Shown: positions 1-9,256, counted from the first letter of the stretch. The stretch: DNA of 42,466 bases from CAYLYM01 sp964387645 (GCA_964387645.1 CAYLYM010000017.1:1-42466), one strand, 5' to 3'. Program-made: numbers and translations. The notes: generated by a model not told the origin, from the letters alone.

Positions 1-554
1 AATTTTAATGTATTTAGTATGTAATCGATGATTTCACCTGAAGCATGCATGTCTTCTAATTTAGTATAGTTAAAGAATCCTTGTATGGCTTCAGCATGAA
101 TGTCTAATGTTAATACCCGTTGAGCTCCAGCAGCTTCCAGCAGGTGAGCAACCAATTTGGCTGTAATAGCTTCACGTGCTTTACGTCTTTCTTGACGAGA
201 ATAAGGATATTGAGGGATAACTGCTGTTATATGGTCTGGATCGGATTGATAGGCGGCATGAATCGCTGTAACAAGGGCCATTAAATTATCGTTTACAGAC
301 CTATCGCTTAAAGGATCGTCAATACATTGGATGATATAGACATCATCACCACGAATAAATTCTTTAATGACAACTTTTACTTCACCGTTTGGGAATATAA
401 CTTCATCGGTATCTTTCAAATGGTAATTCGCTTCAATACCTTCTTCGATAGCTATTTTGTTTAGAGCATCTGTGAGCCGAAGAGCAAATCCTCGTCCTGA
501 ATCGCAAGCTAAAATAGATAATGCACCACGAGATTCAGAAGGATTTTGTTGCAT
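1..554 (-). CDS. prs: Ribose-phosphate pyrophosphokinase (PRPP synthetase), 3' part outside the window
   Basis: Makes PRPP from ribose 5-phosphate and ATP for nucleotide, histidine and tryptophan synthesis in the cytoplasm. About 184 N-terminal residues are visible and the frame runs off the left edge without a stop; the family is usually about 310-320 residues. The start is the ATG at 554, preceded by an AGAGGA ribosome binding site. Visible family blocks are FPNGEVKV, a YPYSRQERRKAREAITAKL block where most homologues read YxARQDRK(xx)REPITAKL, LLEAAGAQRVLTLDIHAEAIQGFF, and the beginning of the helix after it. The ARQDRK region is a little shorter than in the Bacillus/E. coli type, so this is a divergent Prs. 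It sits 12 bp downstream of the IMPase gene and is the last visible gene of a minus-strand operon. The family call is firm; the C-terminal PRPP loop cannot be checked here. Confidence 0.93.
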   Translation of the reverse strand, partial: MQQNPSESRGALSILACDSGRGFALRLTDALNKIAIEEGIEANYHLKDTDEVIFPNGEVKVVIKEFIRGDDVYIIQCIDDPLSDRSVNDNLMALVTAIHAAYQSDPDHITAVIPQYPYSRQERRKAREAITAKLVAHLLEAAGAQRVLTLDIHAEAIQGFFNYTKLEDMHASGEIIDYILNTLK

Positions 555-566
555 TTTTTTCCTCTT

Positions 567-1370
567 CTATTTGTCATCAGTCCTAAAATTGGAGAATATT
601 TCTTTTAATATTTTGACTAAATTTTTATGTACATTATTATTACCTGCAATAATAAATCCAGTTCTTAATTGTGTTTGGTTTCCCCAAAAATCGCTAACTT
701 TACCGCCTGCTTCTTTCACAATTAGACTTCCTGCAGCCATGTCCCAGGTACTTAAACCTAATTCCCAGAATCCATCGTAAATACCAGCAGCGGTGTAACA
801 TAAATCTAATGCAGCGGAACCACATCGACGCATCCCACTGCAATTTAAGAAAATTTCTTCGAAAGCCAGCAGATAAGTTGGTAAATATTGCTTTTTCCGA
901 TGAGGGAAACCCGTAACAATTAAAGCAGTAGAAAATGGACGGCTACTTACTTTAATTACTTTTTGGTTAAGAAAAGCACCTTTCCCCTTTTCAGCGTAAA
1001 AAACATCATCATGGACGGGATCATAAATAACTCCAAGAACAATTTCATCCTGGTACTTAAGGGCAATGGATACACTAAAAAAGGGTACGTTATGAATAAA
1101 ATTCTTGGTACCATCCAGAGGATCGATAATCCACTGATAATTACTGGATTGCTCAAATTTCGTTCCCTCTTCGGCCAAAATCTTATGGGAAGGGAAATGA
1201 CTTAACAAATGATCGACAATTAATTTTTCAGAGTTTTTGTCGACAAAAGTAACAAAATCGTTTCTTGCCTTTTCGTCTACCTGGTCTATTGATATTTTAC
1301 CACGATGTTCTAACAGGTATTGTCCGGCACTACGTGCCGCTTTAATGGCTATATCTAAGTATTTTGTCAT
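567..1370 (-). CDS. Inositol monophosphatase family protein
   Basis: A 267-residue Mg2+-dependent sugar-phosphate phosphatase of the IMPase/SuhB/HisN family. The metal-binding signature is complete: Glu67-Glu68 in AEEGT, the DPLDGT motif with Asp83 and Asp86 followed by KNFIHNVPFFSVSIAL, and the C-terminal WDMAAG motif with Asp210 followed by KEAGG. Length and order are typical. The substrate cannot be told from sequence; members act on inositol-1-phosphate, histidinol phosphate, NADP or fructose-1,6-bisphosphate. It lies 48 bp after the phosphohexomutase and 12 bp before prs on the same strand, which suggests one transcript feeding sugar-phosphate and nucleotide metabolism. The operon relation is an inference from spacing. 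Confidence 0.93.
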   Translation of the reverse strand: MTKYLDIAIKAARSAGQYLLEHRGKISIDQVDEKARNDFVTFVDKNSEKLIVDHLLSHFPSHKILAEEGTKFEQSSNYQWIIDPLDGTKNFIHNVPFFSVSIALKYQDEIVLGVIYDPVHDDVFYAEKGKGAFLNQKVIKVSSRPFSTALIVTGFPHRKKQYLPTYLLAFEEIFLNCSGMRRCGSAALDLCYTAAGIYDGFWELGLSTWDMAAGSLIVKEAGGKVSDFWGNQTQLRTGFIIAGNNNVHKNLVKILKEIFSNFRTDDK

Positions 1371-1418
1371 TTTTTAAATTAACAATGATAATATAATTTT
1401 TTACATGTACTTAAAGAC

Positions 1419-2786
1419 CTAAATTTTAATGTTGCCAAATTCTTTTAATTTTCCTATAACAAAGTTTTTAATTTCTTCTAATCTTTCTGGAGTTTTTGCT
1501 TCAAAACGGGCTACTAATACTGGTTGAGTATTTGAAGCGCGTACTAGCCCCCATCCGTCTCCGAATTGTATTCGGACACCATCTACATCGATGACCTCAT
1601 AATTCTCTTTGAAAAATTCGCTGGCTTTGCGGGCGATTTCAAACTTTTCCTTATCAGAAGCGCATTCAATCCGCATTTCGGGTGTTGAATAATATTTAGG
1701 TACATCAGCTAATAATTCTGATATGTTTTTGCCTTCTTTAGCAATGAGTTCAATCAGGCGAGCCGAGGCATAGATAGCATCATCGTAGCCATAATACCTA
1801 TCAGCGAAGAAGAGGTGTCCACTCATTTCTCCAGCAATTTTTGCGTTGGTTTCCTTCATTTTTTTCTTTAATAGACTATGTCCGGTTTTCCACATAATCG
1901 GTTCACCGCCAGCTGCTTCAATCATTTCAGGCAGTGCCTGCGAACACTTCACTTCGAAAATAATTTTTTCTCCTTTTTGTTCTTTCAAAAGGTCTCTGGC
2001 AAAAAGAATGAGTAACTGGTCACCCCATACTACGTTGCCCTTGTCGTCAATAACGCCAATACGATCGGCATCGCCATCGTACGCAACACCAAAGTCTGCT
2101 TTGAGACGAAGAACCTCTTCTTTAAGATCAGATAAGTTTTTCTCGATGGTGGGGTCTGGGTGATGGTTTGGAAAATGACCATCGGGTTCACAGTAAAGGG
2201 TGTAAGCCTCCACACCCAATTCTCGCATTAATTTCTCGATAACCAGAGAAGCAGCACCATTGCCACAATCAAATACCACTTTAATTTTGTTTTTTATGTG
2301 AATCCGGCTTTCAATGTCTTCGATATAATTGGGGATAATATCAATCTTTTTTACTGTCCCGTTGCCCTTAACAAAATTGTTAGACTCAATGATTTCTCTG
2401 AGTTTCTGTATTTCTTCGCCATAAATGCTGGATTGCCCTACCGACATCTTAAAGCCATTAAATTCCGGGGGATTATGGCTACCAGTAATCATTATTCCAC
2501 CATCCACATTAAGCTTAAATAAAGAAAAATATTGAACCGGTGTTGGAACAGTTCCAAGTTCATACACATTGATTCCAGTTGAAACTAATCCTTCAATAAG
2601 AACTTTTTGAAATCGGGGTGTTGAAAGACGAACATCACCCCCCACTGAAATTGTTTTTCCACCTTGACCTTGTAAATAAGTACCAAATGCTTTACCGATA
2701 AGTAGCACTACTTCTTCAGTTAGATCTTCATCAACAACACCGCGAATATCATATTGTCTGAAAATAAAAGGGTTTATTTTTGCCAT
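1419..2786 (-). CDS. Phosphomannomutase/phosphoglucomutase (alpha-D-phosphohexomutase)
   Basis: A 455-residue cytoplasmic enzyme that interconverts hexose 6-phosphates and 1-phosphates (mannose and/or glucose), supplying GDP-mannose or UDP-glucose for envelope polysaccharides. All four family motifs are visible: the catalytic phosphoserine loop TGSHNPPEFNGFK (Ser103), the metal loop DGDADR (237-242), the sugar-specificity loop GEMSGH (319-324), and the phosphate-binding loop RASNTQP (416-422). GEMSGH is the sequence of the dual-specificity PMM/PGM (AlgC-like) group rather than glucosamine mutase. The start is ATG 2786 because GGAG lies 6 bp before it; a TTG four codons upstream would place the binding site inside the gene. 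It is the first gene of the PMM-IMPase-prs run. Closely related family members cannot be separated on specificity alone. Confidence 0.94.
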   Translation of the reverse strand: MAKINPFIFRQYDIRGVVDEDLTEEVVLLIGKAFGTYLQGQGGKTISVGGDVRLSTPRFQKVLIEGLVSTGINVYELGTVPTPVQYFSLFKLNVDGGIMITGSHNPPEFNGFKMSVGQSSIYGEEIQKLREIIESNNFVKGNGTVKKIDIIPNYIEDIESRIHIKNKIKVVFDCGNGAASLVIEKLMRELGVEAYTLYCEPDGHFPNHHPDPTIEKNLSDLKEEVLRLKADFGVAYDGDADRIGVIDDKGNVVWGDQLLILFARDLLKEQKGEKIIFEVKCSQALPEMIEAAGGEPIMWKTGHSLLKKKMKETNAKIAGEMSGHLFFADRYYGYDDAIYASARLIELIAKEGKNISELLADVPKYYSTPEMRIECASDKEKFEIARKASEFFKENYEVIDVDGVRIQFGDGWGLVRASNTQPVLVARFEAKTPERLEEIKNFVIGKLKEFGNIKI

Positions 2787-3124
2787 TGCAATCTCCAAAT
2801 TTTACTTTCTCAAAATTTTGGCTGGAAATTTAAACCGAAAAAGGATTTAATTCAAGCTGTTTATTGGCAACTCCTATGCTAATTGGAAATATTATAGAAA
2901 ACAATTATTTTTTATTTTTCATATTTCTATTTTAGTAGGTTGATAGATTAAATCCTGGGGCAGTTTTCGCCAAAAGAAAATGTAATATATTAAAGAGGCG
3001 AAAATAAATAAGCCAGTCTTGATTTAACTCGGGAATAAACCAGGACTGGCTCAAATTTTCTTTAAAACCAAATCAGGAATATTGAGAAGAATAACTCCGA
3101 GGTCGATGCCTTCAGTTAATTTCG
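2787..3124. other. Intergenic region between the hexomutase and envelope operons
   Basis: 338 AT-rich bases without a supportable gene. It holds the terminator of the upstream minus-strand envelope operon (3001-3051) and, between it and 2786, presumably the promoter of the PMM-IMPase-prs operon, which I could not place with confidence. Confidence 0.6.
3001..3051 (-). terminator. Rho-independent-like terminator of the envelope operon
   Basis: An 11-bp stem pairs AGCCAGTCTTG (3011-3021) with CAGGACTGGCT (3041-3051), with one T-G wobble and a 19-nt loop. Read on the minus strand the stem is followed by TATTTATTTT. It lies about 75 bp after the stop of the PorV/FadL-like gene. Confidence 0.7.
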
Positions 3125-4504
3125 TTAAAATCGATAAGAGATAGTAAAAATAATCTTCCTGACTTTTATATCCTCGTAGGTTCCACTGGGAGCCAGGTCA
3201 TCGAAAGTAGTCTGTTTCCAGTTTCCTTGGAGAAAAGCAATATCTAATTTTAATATCCTATCGATTAAAATACCATAGCCAAGCGAATAATATTTACGAT
3301 CATTGTCTGAAGGGGCGTTTTTACGAGGACTTGGATCATAGGCTATGCCTGCCCGAAATTGCGAGTCAAAGAAAGGAAGTCCAATCTCGCCCCCCAGACT
3401 CCATTTTAATGTTTCTCTATATTCTTGCCTGAAACGCATATTTTCATCCAATAAATCAGCATAATCTGCATCCAGTGGGGCATTCGAAGGAAGATCAAAT
3501 TTCACTTGTGTCCAATCTGTGTAAAGAGCGGATCCCGAAATCATGATAGGACCAGCAGCCAGACTAATTCCTCCAGAAAATCGGAACGGAATTTTAACGT
3601 CGTATTCAAATTCACCTTCTTCATCTGGGAATTCGATGATTTCACCATCATCAAATGATACTGAGCTGGAAGAACGATAATCCTCATTGATATTTATGGT
3701 TTGAGGCAGTTCAAGAGTAAGTCCAATCCGTGCATTTCTTCCAGCACGCATTAATGCACTGAGCTTTGCTGAAAAAGATGAATATTTACTAATTATTGTA
3801 CGGTCTTCAAAATAATCAGTGAAATTGGCAGGAAATATTCTAAAATTATCGAATGTATCAAATTGTTTAAAATCCAATTGATAATTACTTGAACCTCTCC
3901 AGAAGTTTAATCCAATTCCTAACGAGATATTGGGTGATATATCAATGGCTCCAGCAAAAGACCATTGGTTTAAATTTCCTTCGTCGGTTACTAATTCTTG
4001 TTTTTCAACATCTTTTCGCCAAAAGTCATAGATGACACCGGTAGTATCCAGTTCAAAAGAGAGACGATCTGTACCTTCAGGTGAAGTACCACTAAAACTA
4101 TTAGCGTATTCAAAATCTTTGATCTTTTGATACCCTAAAGAAAATACCAGGCTACCCCGGTAAGTTGGAATCGGGAAAACTATGCCAAGTGACCGAAATT
4201 TGGTCGCATTATTTGAAACGTTCGAGGCGCTGTTGCGGTAGATAATATTATTCTCGAATTTATTGTGCGAAAACCCCATCCAAAATTCCATCTTACGCAT
4301 CTGTGCTAAACCCGCTGGATTCCAGTAAATGGCAGAATAGTCATCGGCCACGGCAGTGTAAGCCCCGGCCATTCCAAGAGCACGTGCACCAAAACCTGTT
4401 TGATTGTCAGTTATCCGGATAGCGTCTTCAGCAGTTTGCGCAAAAAGAAAATTTACCATCAAAACAGTAATAGCAGTAATTGTCCATACTTTTATCAGCT
4501 TCAT
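3125..4504 (-). CDS. PorV/FadL (OmpP1)-family outer-membrane protein
   Basis: A 459-residue predicted outer-membrane beta-barrel. It begins with a signal peptide (MKLIKVW, hydrophobic core, FAQ cleavage region near residue 23). Next comes the region typical of PorV/OmpP1/FadL-like proteins: GFGARALGMAGAYTAVADDYSAIYWNPAGLA. Repeated amphipathic strands follow, ending in a C-terminal strand with terminal Phe (ISYRF), as barrel-assembly substrates do. The ATG at 4504 has GAGG about 9 bp upstream. It is the last gene of a three-gene minus-strand operon after two lipoproteins (20-bp gap) and is followed by a terminator. Family members take up hydrophobic compounds, and PorV acts in type IX secretion. 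The window encodes a T9SS cargo (19194-21308), so a secretion role is possible, but the sequence alone does not distinguish PorV from a FadL-type transporter. Confidence 0.85.
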   Translation of the reverse strand: MKLIKVWTITAITVLMVNFLFAQTAEDAIRITDNQTGFGARALGMAGAYTAVADDYSAIYWNPAGLAQMRKMEFWMGFSHNKFENNIIYRNSASNVSNNATKFRSLGIVFPIPTYRGSLVFSLGYQKIKDFEYANSFSGTSPEGTDRLSFELDTTGVIYDFWRKDVEKQELVTDEGNLNQWSFAGAIDISPNISLGIGLNFWRGSSNYQLDFKQFDTFDNFRIFPANFTDYFEDRTIISKYSSFSAKLSALMRAGRNARIGLTLELPQTININEDYRSSSSVSFDDGEIIEFPDEEGEFEYDVKIPFRFSGGISLAAGPIMISGSALYTDWTQVKFDLPSNAPLDADYADLLDENMRFRQEYRETLKWSLGGEIGLPFFDSQFRAGIAYDPSPRKNAPSDNDRKYYSLGYGILIDRILKLDIAFLQGNWKQTTFDDLAPSGTYEDIKVRKIIFTISYRF

Positions 4505-4523
4505 TTCTGCTTTACCTCACTAA

Positions 4524-5111
4524 TTATTTACTTTGACGTTTTTTTATACTGGATGATTGATTGGATTTATTTGAAGATTTTCCGGATCCACGTATGGCCT
4601 TACGAGTTTTGTTTGAATTGGATTTTTGACGAACCACCGTTTGGTTTGAAGTCCCGTCGTTTATGGTGTTTTTGCTACTACTTGAAATTCGCGTACTACT
4701 ACTCGAATGTCCCGCATTAATTCTTGAAGTTATGTTCCCACCAGAATTCCCGCTATTGGCTCCTGGAAATCGGCGTCGGGCAGAAGTGGTTGGTAGAAGA
4801 TCATTTTGAAAATCAGTATTCTGCTCCATGGGTAAGCGGTAAAAAATATCCCTGTACCACCATGGCGCTTCATAAAAATAATTCCAACGGGGATTGTTCA
4901 GGATGTAGTTTAATCTGGGAACATTAGGGCTTGTTGAATATGAAAGATGTTCAGTAGCGATATTATGACAGCTATTACAATCGTCCGCAAAATAGACTTG
5001 ATATTTATGCTGTGGATTTTGTGGATTGGCTATCTCTGGATGTTTAATGACTGTGTAACATCCTGTGAATATTAAAAACGCAACAATAACAATTAATATT
5101 CGCCTATACAT
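4524..5111 (-). CDS. Lipoprotein with a CXXCH haem-c motif and Ser/Lys/Arg-rich tail
   Basis: A 195-residue protein of unrecognised function. It has a lipoprotein signal peptide with lipobox FTGC (Cys18). A single CNSCH (residues 45-49) fits covalent c-type haem attachment or, less likely, metal binding. An aromatic patch around residues 76-92 includes NYFYEAPWWYRDIFY. From about residue 110 the chain is low-complexity and rich in Ser, Asn, Lys and Arg, predicted disordered and basic. It resembles the upstream lipoprotein in plan (GCYT after the lipobox, aromatic middle, basic Ser-rich tail), which suggests related or cooperating proteins. It starts 16 bp after that gene with only a weak GGGA binding site and is followed 19 bp later by the PorV/FadL-like gene. 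Existence as a gene is well supported by operon position and signal peptide; haem binding is inference from one motif. Confidence 0.78.
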   Translation of the reverse strand: MYRRILIVIVAFLIFTGCYTVIKHPEIANPQNPQHKYQVYFADDCNSCHNIATEHLSYSTSPNVPRLNYILNNPRWNYFYEAPWWYRDIFYRLPMEQNTDFQNDLLPTTSARRRFPGANSGNSGGNITSRINAGHSSSSTRISSSSKNTINDGTSNQTVVRQKSNSNKTRKAIRGSGKSSNKSNQSSSIKKRQSK

Positions 5112-5127
5112 ATATTATCCCGATTGT

Positions 5128-6054
5128 TTATCTCCTTGAAGAACGTGAACTACTTCGACTACTGCTTCGACTGGAACTACTGCGGGAACTTGAGGAAGAA
5201 CGTGAGCTCGAAGAACTCCGTCCTGATGATTTATAACTTGTCCCAGAACTTCGACTTGGTGTATAGCTTCGTGAAGAAGAACGGCTACTGGAAGAACGAT
5301 ATGAACGATTCGACTTGCTGGAAGAAGAGGAATTTTTATTTATGTAGGGAGAACGATAGTGAACTGTTCCGGTTGATTTTCTTTTGATTATCTTTTTATA
5401 ATCTTTATTCGAATCGGTTGTGCGCAAAACTCTTCTTGGCTTAATATTTTTAACAATTGCTCTTTCGTTAGTTTTGGATTCTAATTGGTTGATTTGAGAT
5501 ACAGATGATCTTTTAATAATTCGTCTGTTATTTTTTAATACAGAGGATTTCTCCGGTTCTTGATTATTTTCCCTCCGTGTAATTCTCCGTATAGGTGTTT
5601 CGCTCCTTCGATTAAATGACCTTTTTCCAAAATGACGGTAAGTTACATAACCATCTCCATAATAATATGGATCCCAATAATAGTAGTAAGGATCGTAATA
5701 GCCGTAATAGTACCACGGGGATGCCACTACAAACGGATACCGAGTTCTCCACCACCAATATGAAGGATACCAGTAAGGATCCCAATCAAAATAGATGCTT
5801 GTGTAAAATCCCCATCGAGGTGACCACCACCAATCCCATGGATCATCCCAGAATGGATCATAAAAATAATAGTAATGCTTATGGATAGTTATATCTCCAT
5901 ATTCGGTCGTATCTTCTTCAGTGATGTACTCATCCTGGTAATAAATATCATTGTCAAAATTGTAATCTTGTTTCACTAATTTTAATTGGGTATAACAACC
6001 CATGAATGCGGTTAACAGGAGTACTATAAAAATTTGAATAAAAATATTTTTCAT
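5128..6054 (-). CDS. Aromatic-rich lipoprotein with SR-repeat tail, function unknown
   Basis: A 308-residue protein of strikingly unusual composition. A lipoprotein signal peptide ends in lipobox AFMGC (Cys20). A short acidic segment follows. Residues 61-136 are about half Trp, Tyr and Phe (41 aromatics by my count), with DP and WDP turns spaced through them. A basic linker (about 140-235) follows, then a C-terminal tail made almost only of Ser and Arg (RSSSR-type repeats, about 245-308). The ATG at 6054 has an AAGGAG site 6 bp upstream. A small inverted repeat GTCCGT/ACGGAC (6068-6073 and 6088-6093) lies just before that site. It heads the operon with the CXXCH lipoprotein and the PorV/FadL-like barrel, so a location at the outer membrane is likely. 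I do not recognise the family. Low-complexity composition alone would be suspicious, but the signal peptide, binding site and operon position support a real gene. Confidence 0.8.
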   Translation of the reverse strand: MKNIFIQIFIVLLLTAFMGCYTQLKLVKQDYNFDNDIYYQDEYITEEDTTEYGDITIHKHYYYFYDPFWDDPWDWWWSPRWGFYTSIYFDWDPYWYPSYWWWRTRYPFVVASPWYYYGYYDPYYYYWDPYYYGDGYVTYRHFGKRSFNRRSETPIRRITRRENNQEPEKSSVLKNNRRIIKRSSVSQINQLESKTNERAIVKNIKPRRVLRTTDSNKDYKKIIKRKSTGTVHYRSPYINKNSSSSSKSNRSYRSSSSRSSSRSYTPSRSSGTSYKSSGRSSSSSRSSSSSRSSSSRSSSRSSSRSSRR

Positions 6055-6608
6055 AACTAACTCCTTTGTCCGTTGTCCATTATTATTACGGACATAATTT
6101 AATGATGTTCCTTTTTTACTATATTATGTTAACTCACAATTAAAATCAATATAAAACTAAAAATAAAATGTGATTTTTAAAGTCTATCATGGTAATGTCG
6201 AAGGTATTAACGAGAATTGTTAACATTTTGATTAAAACGTTTTCTTTTTTGAAACATCTTAATTAAAGAATTAATTAAATATATTGAAAAGGAGTAATAA
6301 TTTGTATTAAATATATACAAAAAGTGGAAATAAATAGAACTGTTTTGAGTTTTTAGATGTAGAATATTAGTAGAAAAAATAGTAAAGGAATTATATAAGT
6401 TTAAAGATACATGATTTAAGCTATTTAAATAGTAGAAAATTTTTTAAGAAAAATAAATTTACTTGTAGATGAAAATTATTTTTTGTCACGAATAAATAGA
6501 TATAAAAATATATTTTAAGAATGTAAAGTTTATAGGTTGCTTAATATGAAAGCTAAGTGTAAATTAGGTATGAAGGTTTATACATTAATGATTGGAGTAA
6601 GATAAATT
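6055..6608. other. Long divergent intergenic region
   Basis: 554 AT-rich bases between the minus-strand lipoprotein operon and clpC. It should contain both promoters. A candidate clpC promoter is listed separately. Apart from the GTCCGT/ACGGAC inverted repeat at 6068-6093 I see no operator, repeat or gene. Confidence 0.6.
6537..6565 (+). promoter_or_regulatory. Candidate sigma70-type promoter of clpC
   Basis: TTGCTT (6537-6542) and TAAATT (6560-6565) are separated by 17 bp, giving a predicted start near 6572 and a leader of about 37 nt. Such matches are common in AT-rich DNA, so this is only a candidate. No CtsR-type operator is evident beside it. Confidence 0.3.
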
Positions 6609-9083
6609 ATGTTGGGGTTTTCAATGAGGAATAATTTTACGAGCCGGGTCCAGAAAGTTATTCGATATTCCAAAGAAGAAGCTATGCGTCTGGGCCATGA
6701 TTATATTGGTACAGAACATTTACTTTTGGGTATGATTAAAGAAGGGGAAGGCATTGCAATAAAGATTTTGAGAAATTTGGGAATTGATATAGAAAAGTTA
6801 AAGCAGAGGTTGGAAGAAGCTGCAGGGCCTGCTGGTGGAATGATGACATTAGGTAATTTGCCACTCTCGAAACGTGCAGAAAAGGTATTGAAAGTTACTT
6901 ATTTAGAAGCAAAAAATTTTAAGTCCGATATTATTGGTACAGAGCATTTATTATTATCACTTTTAAAGGAAAAGGAAGGTTTAGCCGCTCAGGTTTTAAT
7001 GAGTTTTAATATTGATTATAATGTTGTTTACACTGAATTAAAAAATATATTAGAAGGTAAACCATCTATGACATATGGTAGTTCGCAAAGGTCAAGCCAT
7101 AAAGTTAAAACACCAGCTCTTGACCATTTTGGCAGGGATTTAACTCAATTGGCCTTGCAAGGAAAATTAGACCCAATTATAGGTAGAGATAAAATAATAG
7201 AGCGTGTCGCTCAAATTTTAAGTCGTCGCAAAAAGAATAATCCAGTTCTCATTGGTGAACCCGGAGTAGGGAAAACTGCTATTGCCGAGGGATTAGCTTT
7301 AAGAATTATAAGCCGGAAAGTGCCCCGAGTTTTGCATAATAAGCGAATAGTTGCTTTGGATATGGGTAGTATAGTTGCCGGAACAAAATATCGTGGCCAA
7401 TTTGAAGAACGTATGAAGGCCGTGATGAGTGAGTTAGAAAAAGCAGATGATGTTATATTATTTATCGATGAACTTCATACCATCGTTGGTGCCGGAGGTG
7501 CTTCGGGATCTCTGGATGCATCTAATATGTTCAAGCCAGCTCTGGCACGAGGAGAATTGCAATGTATTGGAGCAACAACTCTGGATGAATATCGCATGTA
7601 TATCGAAAAAGATGGGGCTCTGGAACGGCGATTTCAAAAAGTCATGATTGAACCTACCACACCTGAAGAAACGTTAGAAATACTCAGATGCATCAAATCT
7701 AAATATGAAGAGCATCATCATGTACGTTACACAGACGAAGCATTATTGGCAATTATAAAATTATGTGAAAGATATATTACAGATAAATATTTTCCAGATA
7801 AGGCAATAGATGTGTTGGATGAAACCGGATCCAGAGTGCATATTTCCAGTATAGTTGTCCCAAAAGAAATTCTGGAGTTAGAAAAGCGCATAGAAAATGT
7901 CCGTCAGGAAAAGGAACTTTATGCTAAACGGCAGGATTTTGAGAAAGCAGCGAAATTGCGAGATATTGAAAGACGTTTACAAGAAGAATTAGAGTTTGAA
8001 CGAACAAAATGGGAAAAAGAAGAAGAAACACGTATTGCGACTGTAACAGAAGAAGATATCGCGGAAGTTGTTTCTATGATGACTGGTATCCCGGTGCAAA
8101 GAGTTGCCAAAAGTGAATCAGCAAAATTAATGGTAATGGAAGAAGAACTTAAAAAACGGGTTATAGGACAGGATGAGGCTATCAAAACAATTGCAAAAGC
8201 TATTCGACGTTCCCGAACTGGTTTAAAAGATCCCAATCGACCGATCGGATCATTTATGTTTTTAGGTCCGACCGGAGTTGGTAAAACTCATCTGGCCAAG
8301 GTGTTGGCGGAATATCTGTTTGAACGAAAAGATGCCCTAATACGTGTAGATATGTCGGAGTACATGGAAAAATTTTCTGTATCTCGTTTAGTTGGATCTC
8401 CTCCGGGATATGTGGGATACGAAGAAGGAGGACAATTAACTGAACAGGTACGCCGGCATCCTTATTCAGTTATTCTATTTGACGAAATTGAAAAAGCACA
8501 CCCAGACGTTTTTAATATCCTTCTGCAGGTACTTGACGAAGGTCAATTGACAGACAGTTTAGGACGAAGAGTTGATTTTAGAAACACCATCCTTATCTTG
8601 ACTTCTAACGTTGGAACCCGTGAGGTAAAGAAAAATATTTCTATAGGATTTGCGCAAGTGGCCGAAGATTCAGAACACAATATAATGCGCGAAAAAATCA
8701 ATAATGAGTTAAAAAGGTTATTTAACCCGGAATTTCTGAACAGATTGGATGATTTCATTTTCTTCAGAAAACTGTTGAAAAAAGAAGTTGTTAAAATTGT
8801 GGATCTTATGATTAGTGAAATGAGTGAAAGGTTGTTGGAACGAAGTATTACTCTGGAAATCAGTGAAGGGGCGAAAGAATTTATAGCAGAACAAGGTTAT
8901 GATCCTATTCTGGGAGCTCGTCCTTTGAAACGCGCTATTCAAAAATATGTTGAAGATCCTCTGGCCGATGAAATTTTGAAAGGTAAATTCGCCGATGGGT
9001 CTACTATAAAAATAAAAATGAAAAATAAAAATGAATTAGGATTCTACCTTGTTGAAAAAAGTAAAAATATCAATGTGAATTGA
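6609..9083 (+). CDS. clpC: ATP-dependent Clp protease ATP-binding subunit ClpC
   Basis: An 824-residue HSP100 unfoldase that passes damaged or regulated proteins to ClpP in the cytoplasm. Order of domains: a double Clp-N repeat (about 10-150, with two IGTEHLLL motifs); AAA domain 1 with Walker A GEPGVGKT (216-223) and Walker B ILFIDE (Asp287); a UVR/middle domain around 430-466 with a paired-helix QEKELYAKRQDFEKAAKLRD block, which separates ClpC from ClpA and ClpB; AAA domain 2 with Walker A GPTGVGKT (553-560) and Walker B VILFDE (Asp625); and the C-terminal ClpB-D2-small domain. GGAG lies 11 bp before ATG 6609. The ATG at 6624 (MRNNFTSRVQ) fits family alignments of FCB bacteria equally well and has GGGG 6 bp before it, so the first five residues are uncertain. 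No mcsA/mcsB/ctsR neighbours are present. It is a single-gene unit ending in a clear terminator. Confidence 0.97.
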   Translation: MLGFSMRNNFTSRVQKVIRYSKEEAMRLGHDYIGTEHLLLGMIKEGEGIAIKILRNLGIDIEKLKQRLEEAAGPAGGMMTLGNLPLSKRAEKVLKVTYLEAKNFKSDIIGTEHLLLSLLKEKEGLAAQVLMSFNIDYNVVYTELKNILEGKPSMTYGSSQRSSHKVKTPALDHFGRDLTQLALQGKLDPIIGRDKIIERVAQILSRRKKNNPVLIGEPGVGKTAIAEGLALRIISRKVPRVLHNKRIVALDMGSIVAGTKYRGQFEERMKAVMSELEKADDVILFIDELHTIVGAGGASGSLDASNMFKPALARGELQCIGATTLDEYRMYIEKDGALERRFQKVMIEPTTPEETLEILRCIKSKYEEHHHVRYTDEALLAIIKLCERYITDKYFPDKAIDVLDETGSRVHISSIVVPKEILELEKRIENVRQEKELYAKRQDFEKAAKLRDIERRLQEELEFERTKWEKEEETRIATVTEEDIAEVVSMMTGIPVQRVAKSESAKLMVMEEELKKRVIGQDEAIKTIAKAIRRSRTGLKDPNRPIGSFMFLGPTGVGKTHLAKVLAEYLFERKDALIRVDMSEYMEKFSVSRLVGSPPGYVGYEEGGQLTEQVRRHPYSVILFDEIEKAHPDVFNILLQVLDEGQLTDSLGRRVDFRNTILILTSNVGTREVKKNISIGFAQVAEDSEHNIMREKINNELKRLFNPEFLNRLDDFIFFRKLLKKEVVKIVDLMISEMSERLLERSITLEISEGAKEFIAEQGYDPILGARPLKRAIQKYVEDPLADEILKGKFADGSTIKIKMKNKNELGFYLVEKSKNINVN

Positions 9084-9124
9084 TCATGCATTATTTGCCA
9101 TAGATTTGTGTTCTAATTATGTTA

Positions 9125-9160
9125 AAAAACCCGGATCACTTTTAGTCCGGGTTTTTGAAA
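9125..9160 (+). terminator. Rho-independent terminator of clpC
   Basis: AAAAACCCGGA (9125-9135) pairs perfectly with TCCGGGTTTTT (9146-9156) around a 10-nt loop, ending in a T-run, 42 bp after the clpC stop. Confidence 0.92.
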
Positions 9161-9241
9161 AATATAAATAGAAGAAAAATTGTATTTTACCAGTCTGAAT
9201 TCTATTTTAAGATTAATGTGAATATGTTTGGGTGTGAGTAC

Positions 9242-9256
9242 GCTTATCTAATAAGC
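9242..9256. repeat. Short palindrome upstream of the cupin gene
   Basis: GCTTAT-CTA-ATAAGC, a perfect 6-bp inverted repeat with a 3-bp centre, about 110 bp before the cupin start. It could be an operator or a small hairpin in the leader; nothing in the sequence decides. Confidence 0.35.
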
